Made by a program: the position numbers and the translations under genes
Assembly: GCA_964632505.1 (NCBI GenBank)
Contig: CAZWCE010000004.1
Location: 62,001 to 126,000 of the forward strand
DNA: 64,000 bases
From: CAZWCE01 sp964632505
Lineage (GTDB): Bacteria; Planctomycetota; Planctomycetia; Pirellulales; Thermoguttaceae
Direction: 5' to 3'
Shown: positions 9,161 through 17,282 of the stretch, piece by piece
Position numbering within the stretch: the stretch's first letter is position 1
Layout: the number at the start of each line of letters is the position of its first letter
The notes under the pieces: model-generated
What the model saw: the letters and a program-made list of their open reading frames with translations, nothing else
What the model was told of the DNA's origin: nothing
The model's database searches: none

Positions 9161-10294
9161 TCACGGTCGGCGGTTCTCCGGCGTTTCTTCCAAGGGGCGT
9201 AACGAAGTGATCCAGAGGAAGGGGTTGCCCGTCGCATCGATACGCACTTCGTATTTCAACTTGCAACGATACAAGGCTTGCCCGAGGAGCTGATCGTAGG
9301 TGATCTCGCGTGTCGAGAGCGTCACTTCCTTGGACGTCGGATCGATTCCGAGCGACTGCATCACCTTTTGATCCATCAGATGGGGAACGTTCAACCGTTG
9401 CGAAACGGCCTGCAACACTTGGTCCAGCGGAACGCCGTCGAGTTGTGTCCGTAAGGTGGAATACAAGCCGGGAATCAGTTCTTTTTGGCTCTTCTCCCGT
9501 TCCCAACCCACCGGCCAGGGTGAGCTCCGCTCGGTTCGAGCAATCACATACGCCACCGGTTGTTTTTCTTCGGTTCCGAGCTTGAGTATCAGTCCCAAGG
9601 GTCGCAATGCCGAGGCGAGCGTCGTTCCTCGAGAAAATCCTCGGTACTCCTGCTTCAAGGAGATTTCATGCAGCGCCTTTTCCAAGTTTGCGTCGATGCG
9701 GATCGGAAAATCGAGTTTTCCGGCGATCTTCGATAAGAGAAAACCGAGCGGTAGTCCCTTGGTCTCGGTTTCGACCGGCTCGGCAAGTTCCGCGAAAACG
9801 TTTTCAAAAACTTCCGGATCCAACCCATGCGTGGCCGAGAGATCCGGAGCATCCTGAGATGCCTCCCTCGCCGGAAGTTGGGTCAACCACTCCTTCAAGG
9901 CGTTCATCTGGCTGGGGCGAAAGCGGGCCTCCGGTAGGCGAAGCTCCGTCGCGCGGACGATTCCCGTCACCCGAAACCGGGCAGTCGCGCCGGTCCCGAT
10001 CGATTCCACCTCCGGCCGATCCCCTTCCCGCGATGCGCGGATACGGACCCGTTCGATCCCCGCCTTCGAGAGACGCTCCAGCCACTGATGGGCATCGCCC
10101 ATCGGCAGATCGGGATCCAACACCAGGATCAACTCGACTCGAGAAAGATCGGTCGAGCCGGCCCCTGTTGGAGTGACTTGTGCCGCAACCCTCGCGGTCA
10201 AGCCTGTCGTACCCAGGGCGAGCAGACCGAGAAAAAAAAGGTTCCCCAACAAGACCAAGTCGCGCATAAGGCGGGGGACTGCCAATGTGAACAT
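9161..10294 (-). CDS. Secreted protein with secretin/TonB-N-like (STN-like) repeats, function unknown
   Basis: This is a 377-residue protein. AAAGGAG lies eight bases before the ATG, so the start is secure. Residues about 10-39 are a signal peptide ending near RVAAQ. Residues 45-130 show the strand-helix pattern of a small alpha/beta domain (VELILVLDPDLPMGDAHQW). Two later stretches, at about 205-275 (LLSKIAGKLDFPIRIDANL) and 300-365 (LDQVLQAVSQRLNVPHLMD), resemble the short STN fold found at the N-terminus of secretins and TonB receptors: a hydrophobic helix, a strand with a predicted Asp or Met, then a long strand ending LWI. No secretin barrel is present. A periplasmic scaffold role is inference. 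Confidence 0.75.
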   Translation of the reverse strand: MFTLAVPRLMRDLVLLGNLFFLGLLALGTTGLTARVAAQVTPTGAGSTDLSRVELILVLDPDLPMGDAHQWLERLSKAGIERVRIRASREGDRPEVESIGTGATARFRVTGIVRATELRLPEARFRPSQMNALKEWLTQLPAREASQDAPDLSATHGLDPEVFENVFAELAEPVETETKGLPLGFLLSKIAGKLDFPIRIDANLEKALHEISLKQEYRGFSRGTTLASALRPLGLILKLGTEEKQPVAYVIARTERSSPWPVGWEREKSQKELIPGLYSTLRTQLDGVPLDQVLQAVSQRLNVPHLMDQKVMQSLGIDPTSKEVTLSTREITYDQLLGQALYRCKLKYEVRIDATGNPFLWITSLRPLEETPENRRP

Positions 10295-10915
10295 GAGCGA
10301 ATCTCCTTTCGGGAAATCGTGTCGTTCCGCGGTGATCGACGGAGAAAAACACCGGAACCTCTAAAGGATCATAGCTTTCGAAAGAATCATCGACGAAAAA
10401 TTCGGCGTTTCATGACCGGCACCAACATAGGGGGAAACATCACTGCCCGGCATTTCACGACCAGGCTAGCCGACCGCGATTCCAACCGTTCGCTCTTTTG
10501 TGACCGGGGTAGTAAAATATTCCGAACGAGGACACAGCACGCAAAACATGATGCAAATACACAAGATACGACAAATAAGCCCGCTGTGGAACATGCGGAC
10601 GATGAGAGGTTTTTTGCTCAATTCTTGAAATCCTCCCCGCCCATGGGTTGCAAGGAGTTCGGAAAACCATCACAATTCAAGCTGATCGCATCTTCTTTCG
10701 AGTGTTTCATTTCACTGACGGGGAAGGCATTCAAGGACCATCCGTTCAAAGAATGGCGCTGAGAAGAACCGCTTCGAAATCATATTCCCGAAGGCGACGC
10801 TTCGTCGGATGCGCGTTCGTGGGACGACTCTCCCCGGATCGGCTGCCATCGTCGCTTCGGGTCTTCGATGTATTGAATACTTCCATTCCACCCATCAAAA
10901 TGAAGGAGACTGTCA
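10295..10915. other. Intergenic region with copy 1 of a dispersed palindromic repeat
   Basis: These 621 bases hold no believable gene. They carry copy 1 of the repeat (10441-10514) and a half-unit CGGCGTTTCATGACCGGC at 10403-10420. The rest is AT-richer than nearby genes and presumably carries the promoters of the two divergent neighbours. Confidence 0.55.
10441..10514. repeat. Dispersed repeat, copy 1 (REP-like)
   Basis: About 74 bases align with 43841-43915. Shared blocks are GCCCGGC, TTCCACG or TTTCACG, GGCTAGC, CGATTCCAAC, GTTC and GTGACCGG-GTAGTA. The palindrome at its head (10445-10466) has two mismatches in this copy. There is no transposase next to it. Confidence 0.7.
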
Positions 10916-11920
10916 ATGGGACGACTCGTTACCATGTTCACTGGCCAATGGGCCGATCTTCCGTTTGAAACGCTTGCGGCCAAGATGAAAGGATTTGGCT
11001 ACGACGGCTTGGAACTGGCTTGCTGGGGGGATCATTTCGAGGTAGGCCGGGCCATGGCCGAGGACGACTACTGCGATAAGAAGCGGGAAGCGCTGCAAAA
11101 TCACGGTCTCGAATGCAAGGCGATCAGCAACCATCTGGTCGGTCAGGCGGTACTCGACCGGATCGATTCCCGGCACAAGGCGATTCTTCCCCCCGAAGTC
11201 TGGGGCGACGGCAACCCCGACGGCGTGAACCAGCGCGCTGCCGAAGAGCTGAAGAACACCGCCCGGGCCGCGCAGAAATTCGGCGTGGAAGTGGTCAACG
11301 GGTTCACCGGTTCGAGCATCTGGCAGTGGCTCTACTCGTTCCCGCCGGTCCCGCCGGACATGATTGAAGACGGCTTCAAGCTGTTCGCCGAACGCTTCCA
11401 TCCCATTCTCGACGTCTTCGCCGAATGCGGCGTGAAGTTCGCCTTGGAAGTGCACCCCACGGAAATCGCTTTCGACCTCTACACCGCCGAAAAAGTCCTT
11501 GAGGCGATCGACCACCGCGAGGAGTTCGGCTTCAATTTCGACCCGAGCCACCTCATCTGGCAGGGAGTCGATCCGGTCGAATTCCTGCGACGCTTCCCGG
11601 ACCGCATCTATCACGTTCACATGAAGGATTCGATCGTCACACTCGACGGCAAAAGTGGTATTCTGGCCAGCCACTTGAACTTCGGCGATTGGCGACGCGG
11701 CTGGGATTTCCGTTCCCTCGGCCACGGAGCCGTCAACTTCGAAGAGATCATTCGCGCTCTGAACGATCTGGGCTACCAAGGCCCGCTCTCGGTCGAATGG
11801 GAAGACAGCGGCATGGACCGCGACCATGGCGCCGAAGAAGCCTGCCAGTTTGTCCGTCGGGTCGACTTCGCGCCGAGCGACGTTGCCTTCGACGCCGCCT
11901 TCGACAAGGAAGAACAGTAA
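10916..11920 (+). CDS. Sugar phosphate isomerase/epimerase (xylose-isomerase-like TIM barrel)
   Basis: This is a 334-residue cytoplasmic enzyme of the AP-endonuclease-2/xylose-isomerase superfamily. AAGGAG lies nine bases before the ATG. The expected metal ligands are in place: Glu178 in ALEVHP, Asp209 and His212 in NFDPSH, His235 in YHVHMKD, and Glu294 in LSVEWED. The N-terminus (GFGYDGLELACWGDHFEV) and the LGHGAVNF motif near 268 are typical of the IolE/Hyi-like branch. These enzymes isomerise or epimerise sugars or inositol derivatives with a divalent metal. The exact substrate cannot be read from sequence. The gene stands alone on the plus strand. Confidence 0.9.
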   Translation: MGRLVTMFTGQWADLPFETLAAKMKGFGYDGLELACWGDHFEVGRAMAEDDYCDKKREALQNHGLECKAISNHLVGQAVLDRIDSRHKAILPPEVWGDGNPDGVNQRAAEELKNTARAAQKFGVEVVNGFTGSSIWQWLYSFPPVPPDMIEDGFKLFAERFHPILDVFAECGVKFALEVHPTEIAFDLYTAEKVLEAIDHREEFGFNFDPSHLIWQGVDPVEFLRRFPDRIYHVHMKDSIVTLDGKSGILASHLNFGDWRRGWDFRSLGHGAVNFEEIIRALNDLGYQGPLSVEWEDSGMDRDHGAEEACQFVRRVDFAPSDVAFDAAFDKEEQ

Positions 11921-11984
11921 ATCCCACGCCGATCTTGAGAATCATCAAGAATTTGCGATATAAAACCGGGTTTTCTGAGAAGAA

Positions 11985-12015
11985 ACGGTCTCGGGGAGTC
12001 GATCTCCGAGACCGT
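11985..12015. terminator. Terminator hairpin between convergent genes
   Basis: A perfect 10-bp stem (ACGGTCTCGG at 11985-11994, CCGAGACCGT at 12006-12015) lies between the convergent isomerase and polyferredoxin genes. The minus-strand side is followed by TTTCTTCT; the plus side has no T-run. It probably serves the polyferredoxin gene best and may act in both directions. Confidence 0.6.
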
Positions 12016-12057
12016 GATTCGTGAAGGTCCGTGAAATCGCGTCTTGAAAGACCGGTA

Positions 12058-14250
12058 TCAATCGAGAAAATCGGGCAAGTAGCTGTCACTCGATTCCGTG
12101 GAGGATTCTTGGCGCTTTCGCCTTTCGGCTTGCCGCTGCCGGGCTTCCTCCTTGCGCAATTGACGATAAGAACCGCTCATCATGCGGTCTTCTTTTCCCG
12201 GCCCCGCCTCGACGATGATCGCTGATTCATCCAGCAACCCTTTTTCCTTCTTGTTCACCGAATAGCAACGGCTCTGACAGAGTCCGCATCCGACGCATCT
12301 TTCCGGGAGAACCACCGGAGCGAGCATGCCGCTACCTTCGATCGGCTGGCCGAAGGGATCGACCTCGGTGCCGACGCGCATGAACTCGATGGCATGGTAG
12401 GTCGCCGCTCGACATTCCTCGAAGCAGAGACGGCACTCCTCGATTCCGGCGTACGGGAGGCAGGTCTTCTCGTTAACGAGCGCCAGTCCCATATGGGCCA
12501 CCCGCTTTTCGGCCAACGGCAGAGGACGAATCGCCCCGGTCGGACAAACCTGCCCGCAATTGTTGCAGCTCGCGTCGCAACCCGCCCAATCGGCGTTCAC
12601 CGCGGGCGTCCAAAGGTTCAAATACCCCGACATAAAATTCATCGGTTGAAGCACATTGTTGGGACACGCTTGGAAGCACTCTCCGCACCGCGTGCACAAC
12701 TCGAGAAACTCCTTTTCCGGCACGGCGCCGGGCGGACGCACCGGATAGGCCTCCGCTCCGTTCGCGCCCTGAGGCTTCCCGAAAAGGCCTCCGACCACCC
12801 CCCCGCCGACAAGCCCCCCGGCCAGGCCGAAGCCGGCGCCGAGAAATCCTCGCCGTGCAAGACGGTGTCTCATGGTCGACGGTTTTGTCGACGCATTCGA
12901 GGCCGAACCGTCTTTCGCACCTGCCGCTTTCGCGTCCCGAGCAGGTGTTGGGGCTTGTTTCGCTCTTTTTCGCGGAGATGCGTTGCCGAGCGATTCCTTG
13001 CGATGGCTCCAGCGCGATTCGAACTGGATCGCTTCGACCGGACAGCTACCCCCGCACTCCTGACAAAGGGTGCAGTCGAGAGGACGGGTTTGATAGTTCG
13101 GCTGGATCGCGTCGAAGGTGCACGCTTTTCGGCAACGACCACACCCGATGCAATGTTTGCGGACGTGCCGCTCATGGAGGCGGAAGACGCTCATTAGGGA
13201 AAGCATCGCTCCCGTCGGACAGAGGTAACGGCACCAGAATCGCGACGCGAACCACCCCAGAAGCACAATGATTAGAAAAAAAGCGACTGAAACGAGTTTG
13301 CCCGCCTCCATCGGCGGGACTTGGTCCCACGACCGGATGCCGGCCAGTTGCAAGGGCGAAACCAGAAAAGCCAGCGTCCTGGTCAACAGAGGGAGCGGAG
13401 CCAGAAAGCCGGAAAACATCACCCCCAACACCGCGGCCCCGAGGACGATTCCAAGCAAAATGAATTTGATGCTTCGCCAGCGGTTCCCATCGCGAATCTG
13501 CCGGGGACTCCACCTTCTGATGGCCAGCGAGTCGCTCAGATCGAGTAGCGTCCCCATCGGGCAGAGATAACTACAGAACCCCCTAGGGATGAACGCGCAG
13601 AGGGCGATGATGAAAATGCCGATCGTCATCGCGGCGGTCCATCGACGACTTGCCAGGGAGCTGCTCGCCCCGACCAACGGATCGAAAGACAAAAAGAGAT
13701 CGGGAGGCAATACCGCCTTCTCCTGGAGATCTTCCGCGTAGTGGGAAGGGTAGGCGGTTCCCGATTCGGAGAGTTGCCAGGAACGTTCTCCGGAAGATCC
13801 TTCTTCTGACAGTGTTTCTTCCAAATCGGGCGTGATCGAGAGAGTCACCTCTCGCTCGCTCTGCTGGAGCACCTCGAGTGGTCCGAAACAGAGAGTTTCC
13901 CCAAACGGATCATCGAAGTCGGTCGCATCGACCAGGTGCAGATAGTATTCCTGATCTCCGTTTAGACCTTCCAGCGGAGAATCGCTTCGCCAGGAGATGG
14001 GCTCCCCTTCCATCTTCTCCGCGATCGGGCGGACCGACCAGTGACGATGGGGCTCGGCCGTATACGGCCAGGCGACATAGAGAAAGAGCCAGAGGAACAG
14101 CACCAAGGCGACTATTTGAATGATCTTCCGAAGCGGGGAACGTTCCCAGGCAGGCCCGAGCGGCCGCAGCCAACTTCGGAAAGAGCGATGATCGGGATCG
14201 GCCTCGGAGGAGCGATTCTTTCGAAAAGGGAGGTACCAGTTCAACTTCAT
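12058..14250 (-). CDS. Fused NapH/MauN-like membrane polyferredoxin and NapG/MauM-like Tat-type ferredoxin
   Basis: This is a 730-residue protein. The first half is an integral-membrane NapH/NosR-like electron carrier: a membrane segment near residue 45-65, a periplasmic stretch of about 130 residues, then helices bearing CSYLCPMG and CRYLCPTG and two cytoplasmic 4Fe-4S motifs (CIGCGRCRKAC, CTLCQECGGSCP). A low-complexity Lys/Ala linker leads to a second Tat-like signal (ARRGFLGAG plus a Gly-rich hydrophobic stretch), and then a NapG-like region with four cluster motifs (CTRCGECFQACP, CNNCGQVCP, CRLCFEEC, CVGCGLCQSRC). The whole would move electrons between the quinone pool or cytoplasm and a periplasmic acceptor. 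The start at 14250 was chosen over an overlapping upstream one because GGAAA precedes it and it avoids the upstream gene. No terminal reductase lies nearby. Confidence 0.88.
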   Translation of the reverse strand: MKLNWYLPFRKNRSSEADPDHRSFRSWLRPLGPAWERSPLRKIIQIVALVLFLWLFLYVAWPYTAEPHRHWSVRPIAEKMEGEPISWRSDSPLEGLNGDQEYYLHLVDATDFDDPFGETLCFGPLEVLQQSEREVTLSITPDLEETLSEEGSSGERSWQLSESGTAYPSHYAEDLQEKAVLPPDLFLSFDPLVGASSSLASRRWTAAMTIGIFIIALCAFIPRGFCSYLCPMGTLLDLSDSLAIRRWSPRQIRDGNRWRSIKFILLGIVLGAAVLGVMFSGFLAPLPLLTRTLAFLVSPLQLAGIRSWDQVPPMEAGKLVSVAFFLIIVLLGWFASRFWCRYLCPTGAMLSLMSVFRLHERHVRKHCIGCGRCRKACTFDAIQPNYQTRPLDCTLCQECGGSCPVEAIQFESRWSHRKESLGNASPRKRAKQAPTPARDAKAAGAKDGSASNASTKPSTMRHRLARRGFLGAGFGLAGGLVGGGVVGGLFGKPQGANGAEAYPVRPPGAVPEKEFLELCTRCGECFQACPNNVLQPMNFMSGYLNLWTPAVNADWAGCDASCNNCGQVCPTGAIRPLPLAEKRVAHMGLALVNEKTCLPYAGIEECRLCFEECRAATYHAIEFMRVGTEVDPFGQPIEGSGMLAPVVLPERCVGCGLCQSRCYSVNKKEKGLLDESAIIVEAGPGKEDRMMSGSYRQLRKEEARQRQAERRKRQESSTESSDSYLPDFLD

Positions 14251-14348
14251 CGGTATTTCCGGCTTTGCGCCATAACTAAGGAGAAGTGGAATCGAAGGAA
14301 CGGGAGTCACCAGAGCGTTATGAAAAAAAGGCAACGCGGGAATATGGT

Positions 14349-15830
14349 TCAGTTTCTTCCGTGAGCTTCCCAATGTTCGGAAACAGTCGTCAAGGCAACG
14401 CGGTCTTCCAAATTCGGGCGAAAGATCGTCAAGATGAGCAGCGGCAGGTACCAGCCGAGATTCAGTCCCCCTTCATGCGGCATCCAGAATTGAACCGCCA
14501 AGAGGACTAAAGCAGAGCAACTGATCAGCGAGGCCAGATGCTTCTGCGAAGGCCAGAAAAGCATGAGGACCACCAACACCAGAAAGACGACGAGAATCGG
14601 AATCCGGTAAATCGGGCTGATAAATTCCCAGAGACCGCCCGGAGGGCCGGAGAAAAAGGTCCCGCTTCCGAGCATGCGCCATAATTGCGTGGCGTAAGGA
14701 CCGTAGGCCTCCGGGGAGAAAGCAAGAAGGAGGGCCATCACGGCCAGCGCGAACCCGGCACCGACCAAGAAACGAACGATCCCCCGCTTCCAGTAGAAGC
14801 TGCACCAAATGGGAATCAAAAAGAGGGGGTAAAAGACCAGTCCACCGGCCAGCGCGACCAATAGGCCCGAGACGATGGGCCGCCGGTAGGAGACGACTGC
14901 CCAGATGATCAACATTCCGGGGATGATGTGGTCCAGTCGTCCCGTCATCAAGTTGGTGTACGGCAATAAAGCATAGAGCGTGGCGGCGGAGATCCCGGTG
15001 CGGATCTTGCCGAAATGCAGAAAGCCGATCGCGATCAGTCCCCCCACCATGCCGGCTTGCCCGAAGATGATCCCGAACAGGGCGAAGGCATCCTTCCAGA
15101 TCGATAGCGGAGGATCCGGCAGATCCTCCGAATCCATCTCCAAGACGTCGTCGGCTTCTTCACCGGAGATTTCCAGGTCCTCCGGAAAAAGAGCTTCGGG
15201 ATCTTCCAGTATCGGCCGATCGGTCTCTTCCGCGGTGACGGCATCGAAAACGGCTTCGGAAACGTCCGATTCGATCGGCGTTCCCAGTTTCTGGGAAACG
15301 ACCAGCTTTCGGGCCAAGGAAGGATGCGGGGCCATCGCCTTTTCGGTCATCGCGCAGTAATGCAGAAACGGCAGATACCCCGCGTCGTGCAAACTCGGCG
15401 GCGGCTCGTCGGCGAGTTCCGATCGCAGGTACAGGATCTGTTCCAACCGCACCGTGCGAACCGAATCGATCTGGTCGCCGCGATTGACCATCACATTGGC
15501 CAGCATGAAAATCAACAGCGTGAACGCCGCGAAGCCCAGAGCGTCGGGAGTGAGATTCGGTTCCAATAACGGACGGCGGACCATCACTTGATCGAATAAC
15601 AAGCGGATCAGAAAAATCAACCCCATCCCGAAAAGACAAAGGTAGCCGGACAGATTCTGATGCATCGACAAAAAAAGAAGCCCGGGCGTGAAGAAGATCA
15701 CGCCAAGCAGATCGAAATTCCGAACGCTCCAGAAGCGATTGAATTTGAAGAAAATCACCAAAATCATCAGTGACGAAAGATAAAACCACGTCACCGGGAG
15801 CATTTCATAATGAAAAATGGAACTAGGCAT
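14349..15830 (-). CDS. Multi-pass membrane protein of unknown function
   Basis: This is a protein of about 493 residues with roughly a dozen hydrophobic segments: four at the N-terminus, then a soluble insertion of about 120 residues, then seven or eight more to the end. The insertion contains an acidic stretch (EDLEISGEEADDVLEMD). The C-terminal half (LLPYTNLMTG, IPGMLIIWAVVSYRR, FYPLFLIPIWCSFYWKR) resembles GT-C/GT87-type polytopic glycosyltransferases in rhythm, but I see no conserved catalytic Asp, so that is only a possibility. The start is uncertain: ATG at 15830, a GTG at 15896 or an ATG at 15803 are all in frame and none has a good ribosome site. It lies 98 bases before the polyferredoxin gene on the same strand and is likely co-transcribed with it. 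Confidence 0.75.
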   Translation of the reverse strand: MPSSIFHYEMLPVTWFYLSSLMILVIFFKFNRFWSVRNFDLLGVIFFTPGLLFLSMHQNLSGYLCLFGMGLIFLIRLLFDQVMVRRPLLEPNLTPDALGFAAFTLLIFMLANVMVNRGDQIDSVRTVRLEQILYLRSELADEPPPSLHDAGYLPFLHYCAMTEKAMAPHPSLARKLVVSQKLGTPIESDVSEAVFDAVTAEETDRPILEDPEALFPEDLEISGEEADDVLEMDSEDLPDPPLSIWKDAFALFGIIFGQAGMVGGLIAIGFLHFGKIRTGISAATLYALLPYTNLMTGRLDHIIPGMLIIWAVVSYRRPIVSGLLVALAGGLVFYPLFLIPIWCSFYWKRGIVRFLVGAGFALAVMALLLAFSPEAYGPYATQLWRMLGSGTFFSGPPGGLWEFISPIYRIPILVVFLVLVVLMLFWPSQKHLASLISCSALVLLAVQFWMPHEGGLNLGWYLPLLILTIFRPNLEDRVALTTVSEHWEAHGRN

Positions 15831-15976
15831 AAAGTGGTGGCCGGCTGCGTTGTGTGGCGAGCGTTTCGGTCGATTGATCGGAACGCGGTCGTTCACTTCT
15901 CATTTCGGTTTCGCCACGATGATGTTCGTAAGGGTACGTTTCTACCTCGGGAAATCGGTCAATGGGGGGATCCGGA

Positions 15977-17251
15977 TCACGACGGAGATTCCATGGACGA
16001 CATTTCCTGCTTCCCCAAGCACTGGCGGACACGATCGCCCCACGGACTGCCGGGGGCCATCTCCAAAAACTGCAGCCAGTGATGCCGGGCCCGATCGGTT
16101 TTTCCAAGCTCCTGAAACACTTTGCCCAAGTGATAATGTACATCGGTATATTCGGGGTGTGAACGGAGGGCTCCTTCGAAAACGGACACCGCCAATTCCC
16201 ACTCTCCGATTTCGCTGAGGACGCAACCGAGATTCGCCCGGGCCTCGACATAGTCCTCATCGAGTTCGATCGTCATGTAATATCGTTCTCGGGCGCCGGC
16301 CAAGTCGCCCAGCCGGTAGAGCAATTCCGCCACCTGGAAGCAGATCGACGGTTCCGGTCCCCCGGCGAGCAACGCGGTGCGGTAGGTGCCGAGCGACGCT
16401 TCGAGGTGCCCGGCCTCCTCGAGTTCCCACGCCGCTTCGCAGAGCGAGGCGACATCGAACGCTTTCTCTTCGGGCGGACGGTGAAGAAAGACCTCCGGCA
16501 CCATCGCGAGGCGATCTTCTTCCGGGTCGCGCACCACCGGCGAGGTTTCCAAGGTCGACTCGTGGGAAGCTTCCGCCTCCGCCATCCCCAATTCCGTCTC
16601 CGGAGGCTCCAGCGCCTCGAAGTCGAAACGACGCTGCCCTCCCGGTTCGATCAGGCCGTCGCCTTGTCGCAACAGAATATTCTTGCCCTCGACCATCACC
16701 GAAAGCTGTGCCAGGGGACGTTGGACCTCGGGCAGAAAACGCTGCACCGCGGCAATCTTTTTCTCGATCGATTCCGGACTCATCCCCGCTTCGAGCATCT
16801 GTGCGAGACGTCGGGCCGTGGCGACCTCATGGTAATCGAAGTAAGGAAGTTTCTTCACCTGCCGGGTCGGTTCGATCAGCCCGCGACGGTGCCAGCGGCG
16901 AATGATCGAGACCGGAACGCCCACCAGTTCGGCGAGCATCGCCGGGGTGTACAAAGGATGCGTATTTTTCCGTGCTTCGACCATACCCAGCTTCTCCCAT
17001 AGCTGGGTCTCCGACCAGATCTCGAGATGATCTTCCTCAAACGCCTCTCGGGTGGTCTCGTCGAGGGCGTCGATCCACTCTTCGCTGAAGATCGAGGCCT
17101 CGCCGATGATCATCAGATTGACGTTCGCCGAAAACGATCGGGCGACTTTCGCCCCGTGACGGCGCACCAAGTGCGTGGCGTCGCGGCGGGACATCCCGGC
17201 GAGCTTTCCCAGGAAGTGGATCCATTTGTCTTCGAGCAATCGCGATTCCAT
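15977..17251 (-). CDS. BRCT-like / MerR-type helix-turn-helix / TPR fusion protein
   Basis: This is a 424-residue cytoplasmic protein with three parts. Residues about 5-90 match a BRCT fold (FLGKLAGMSRRDATHLVRRHGAKV, VNLMIIGE), as in DNA ligase and replication factor C. Residues about 97-170 are a MerR-like winged helix-turn-helix (LYTPAMLAELVGVPVSIIRRW, RRGLIEPTR, YFDYHEVATARRL). Residues about 280-415 hold three or four TPR units (YYMTIELDEDYVEARANLG, ALRSHPEYTDVHYHLGKVF). BRCT domains bind phosphopeptides or DNA ends and MerR domains bind promoter DNA, so a regulatory scaffold is likely. The ATG at 17251 is preceded by TTGGAAA. Its start lies 31 bases after the Hzs-like gene's stop, so the two are probably one operon. 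Confidence 0.85.
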   Translation of the reverse strand: MESRLLEDKWIHFLGKLAGMSRRDATHLVRRHGAKVARSFSANVNLMIIGEASIFSEEWIDALDETTREAFEEDHLEIWSETQLWEKLGMVEARKNTHPLYTPAMLAELVGVPVSIIRRWHRRGLIEPTRQVKKLPYFDYHEVATARRLAQMLEAGMSPESIEKKIAAVQRFLPEVQRPLAQLSVMVEGKNILLRQGDGLIEPGGQRRFDFEALEPPETELGMAEAEASHESTLETSPVVRDPEEDRLAMVPEVFLHRPPEEKAFDVASLCEAAWELEEAGHLEASLGTYRTALLAGGPEPSICFQVAELLYRLGDLAGARERYYMTIELDEDYVEARANLGCVLSEIGEWELAVSVFEGALRSHPEYTDVHYHLGKVFQELGKTDRARHHWLQFLEMAPGSPWGDRVRQCLGKQEMSSMESPS

Positions 17252-17282
17252 TGCATTTTCCAACAGCGACTTCCAGGGACGA

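Noticed and set aside
10088..10762. 224-codon plus-strand frame
   Set aside because: It starts inside the preceding minus-strand gene and crosses the repeat; the translation is Lys/Arg-rich with no motif.
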